Positions 5,024 to 6,345 of a stretch of DNA of 6,345 bases are shown one piece after another. Every line of letters starts with the position of its first letter. Position 1 is the stretch's first letter. The DNA is taken from positions 1-6,345 of the forward strand of contig CAZYXP010000204.1 of assembly GCA_964651325.1 (NCBI GenBank), read 5' to 3'. The notes under the pieces are model-generated. The model was given only the letters and a program-made list of their open reading frames with translations. It searched no databases and was not told the DNA's origin. This DNA comes from JADFOB01 sp964651325 (GTDB lineage Bacteria > Planctomycetota > Phycisphaerae > UBA1845). The position numbers and the translations under genes were made by a program.

Positions 5024-6345
5024 GACAGTTTCCAGATCAACAGCACGATCAGAGTCAGCGCGATGTAGAGAATATAGATGTTGATGAGACCGTGCTGCAT
5101 CACCCGCAGAAACGCCGACACTCGGTTGATGCCGAGAAACACCGGACGATACAACCGATGTCGAGCCACATCGTCCGTGTGCGTTTCAAGTGAAGCCTCT
5201 TTGGGAAAAAGCCCACCCGGCAACACCTCCTTTTTCCGGACATGAAGAATAGATTCAAACAGGCTCGTCAGGGGTTGGGCAAATGAAGACGCGGTGTACT
5301 GCATCCGAGCCTCCGGTTCGGCGTAACCGCAACCCCAGGTAGCGGAGGAATGGACTTCTCGCCCCCGAAGCAGTGCCCGGCGAAGCAGAGCCACGGCGAG
5401 AATCGAGAGAATTAACGCGCCCGCCACCATGCTGACATGCCACAGCAGACCACTTGTCTGGGCCATCTGGAGTGTGACTGATGCTTCGGATAGCGAAGTC
5501 ACTTGGACGATGACCGGTCCCATCGCCTGAAACAATATAGGCCCGAATAGACCAACCAGAAGACATCCTCCCGCTAAAACCAGCATTGGAAAAATCATGC
5601 AACCGGTTGCCTCGCGGGCCTCGTCGGCCTGCTTTGTACGCGGCGCTCCGAGAAAGACAACCCCGAATGCCTTGCAGAAGCAGGCGGTAGCCAGGCCGCC
5701 AATCAACGCCAATCCCGCGATGACGACTACCCCCATTCCCGTTTCATATGCACCGAGCTTCACTCCTTCGTACGCCCCGAGATAGATCAGGAATTCGCTG
5801 ACAAAGCCGTTGAAGGGAGGCAATCCGGAAATCGCCGCAGCCCCGATCAAGAACGTGCCACCTGTCCATGGCATACGCTTGAGCAGCCCGCCAAGGTGAT
5901 CGATTTCCCGTGTATGCGTCCCGTGAGCCACGGCTCCCGCACCCAGGAAAAGCAGGCCCTTGAACATCGCGTGGTTGACCACGTGCAAAAGGCCGCCTGC
6001 AAAACCCAAAATTGCCAGCGCAGGTTGATCGTAGCTGATACCGAGGAGACCGGCACCGATCCCGAGCGCAATGATGCCAATATTCTCCACGCTGTGATAC
6101 GCCAGAAGACGCTTGAGGTCGTGTTGGGCCAGTGCGAAGAGCACCCCCATCACCCCGGAGGTGAACCCGATGACCACGATCACCCAGCCCCACCATGGCG
6201 GTGGGGGGCCGAGAAAAGTCAACGCGCGAAGGAGTCCATAGATGCCTGTCTTGATCATGACACCGGACATCAAAGCGGAGACATGGCTCGGCGCGGCCGG
6301 ATGTGCTTCAGGGAGCCATACGTGGAATGGCATGAATCCGGCCTT
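5020..6345 (-). CDS. hyfB: HyfB/HycC-like antiporter-type membrane subunit (NuoL/M family), 5' end cut by window edge
   Basis: A large polytopic inner-membrane subunit of the NuoL/NuoM/MrpA proton-antiporter family, expected to conduct ions when the cytoplasmic arm transfers electrons. The frame is open to the right edge: the four codons before the first visible Met read KAGF, giving the conserved block KAGFMPFHVWLPEAHPAAPS. The start codon is therefore outside and the Met at 6333 is internal. 441 residues are visible. E. coli HyfB has about 670, so roughly the first third is missing. Visible landmarks (numbered from the window edge) are K1 and H8 of the channel helix, QHDLKRLLAYHSVENIG at 74-90 with its charge-relay lysine, HVVNHAMFKG at 121-130, GLPPFNGFVSEF at 174-185, and the HyfB/HycC-type tail motif TWGCGYAEPEARMQYTASSF at 336-355. 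A final hydrophobic helix ends the protein. The stop overlaps the hyfC-like start by 4 bases. The family is certain; the symbol is by homology, because the complex is probably not a hydrogenase. Confidence 0.93.
   Translation of the reverse strand, partial: KAGFMPFHVWLPEAHPAAPSHVSALMSGVMIKTGIYGLLRALTFLGPPPPWWGWVIVVIGFTSGVMGVLFALAQHDLKRLLAYHSVENIGIIALGIGAGLLGISYDQPALAILGFAGGLLHVVNHAMFKGLLFLGAGAVAHGTHTREIDHLGGLLKRMPWTGGTFLIGAAAISGLPPFNGFVSEFLIYLGAYEGVKLGAYETGMGVVVIAGLALIGGLATACFCKAFGVVFLGAPRTKQADEAREATGCMIFPMLVLAGGCLLVGLFGPILFQAMGPVIVQVTSLSEASVTLQMAQTSGLLWHVSMVAGALILSILAVALLRRALLRGREVHSSATWGCGYAEPEARMQYTASSFAQPLTSLFESILHVRKKEVLPGGLFPKEASLETHTDDVARHRLYRPVFLGINRVSAFLRVMQHGLINIYILYIALTLIVLLIWKLS

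Noticed and set aside
6331..6333. ATG at 6333 as the start of the hyfB-like gene
   Set aside because: The frame stays open to the edge and the four preceding codons (KAGF) complete a conserved internal motif, so this Met is internal.
1..6345. Respiratory complex I (nuo operon)
   Set aside because: The order B-C-E-F-G plus ferredoxin/small-subunit fusion, the HyfB-type tail motif TWGCGYAEPEARMQY, and the NuoC+NuoD-like fused large subunit with GYQHRG fit the Hyc/Hyf/Ehr branch. No nuoA, nuoI, nuoJ or NADH-module genes are present.

Overview
The window is one tightly packed bacterial operon read entirely from the minus strand. It encodes most of a membrane-bound complex of the group 4 [NiFe]-hydrogenase / respiratory complex I family. 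Transcription runs from high to low coordinates. The order is hyfB-like (truncated by the right edge, 6345-5020), hyfC-like (5023-4127), hyfE-like (4136-3462), hyfF-like (3465-2026), hyfG-like (2029-575), then a 4Fe-4S ferredoxin fused to a NuoB/HycG-type small subunit (562-1, truncated by the left edge). Three junctions are 4-base ATGA stop/start overlaps, one is a 10-base overlap and one is a 12-base gap. No promoter, terminator, RNA gene, mobile element or CRISPR array is visible, and there is essentially no non-coding DNA.

The main interpretive point is that this should not be read as a hydrogenase. The large subunit has the NuoC+NuoD-like architecture of HycE/HyfG, but the cysteines that would hold the Ni-Fe centre are gone. 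The N-terminal CGxC position reads S188-G-D-T191, and the C-terminal DPCxxC position reads as a tail ending NLSYCGHDL. The protein stops right there, with no maturation peptide. This matches the group known as Ehr (energy-converting hydrogenase-related) complexes; from memory, the Mycobacterium tuberculosis hycE-like locus has a similar tail. Such complexes keep the membrane ion-pumping arm and the FeS electron-transfer subunits, but their substrate is not established.

Inferred division of labour: the HyfB- and HyfF-like proteins are antiporter-type (NuoL/M/N) ion-translocating subunits, HyfC is the NuoH-like membrane anchor, and HyfE is a membrane subunit whose C-terminal half resembles NuoK. 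The HyfG-like and ferredoxin/small-subunit proteins form the cytoplasmic arm that carries electrons to an unknown acceptor site. No HyfD-like gene lies between hyfC and hyfE. No formate dehydrogenase, hydrogenase maturation gene or regulator lies in the window, so the electron donor is unknown from this sequence.

The organism is a bacterium with moderately high GC and clear Shine-Dalgarno sequences in front of some genes. Nothing in the window fixes the phylum. Ehr-type operons are scattered across many phyla, so I do not name a taxon.
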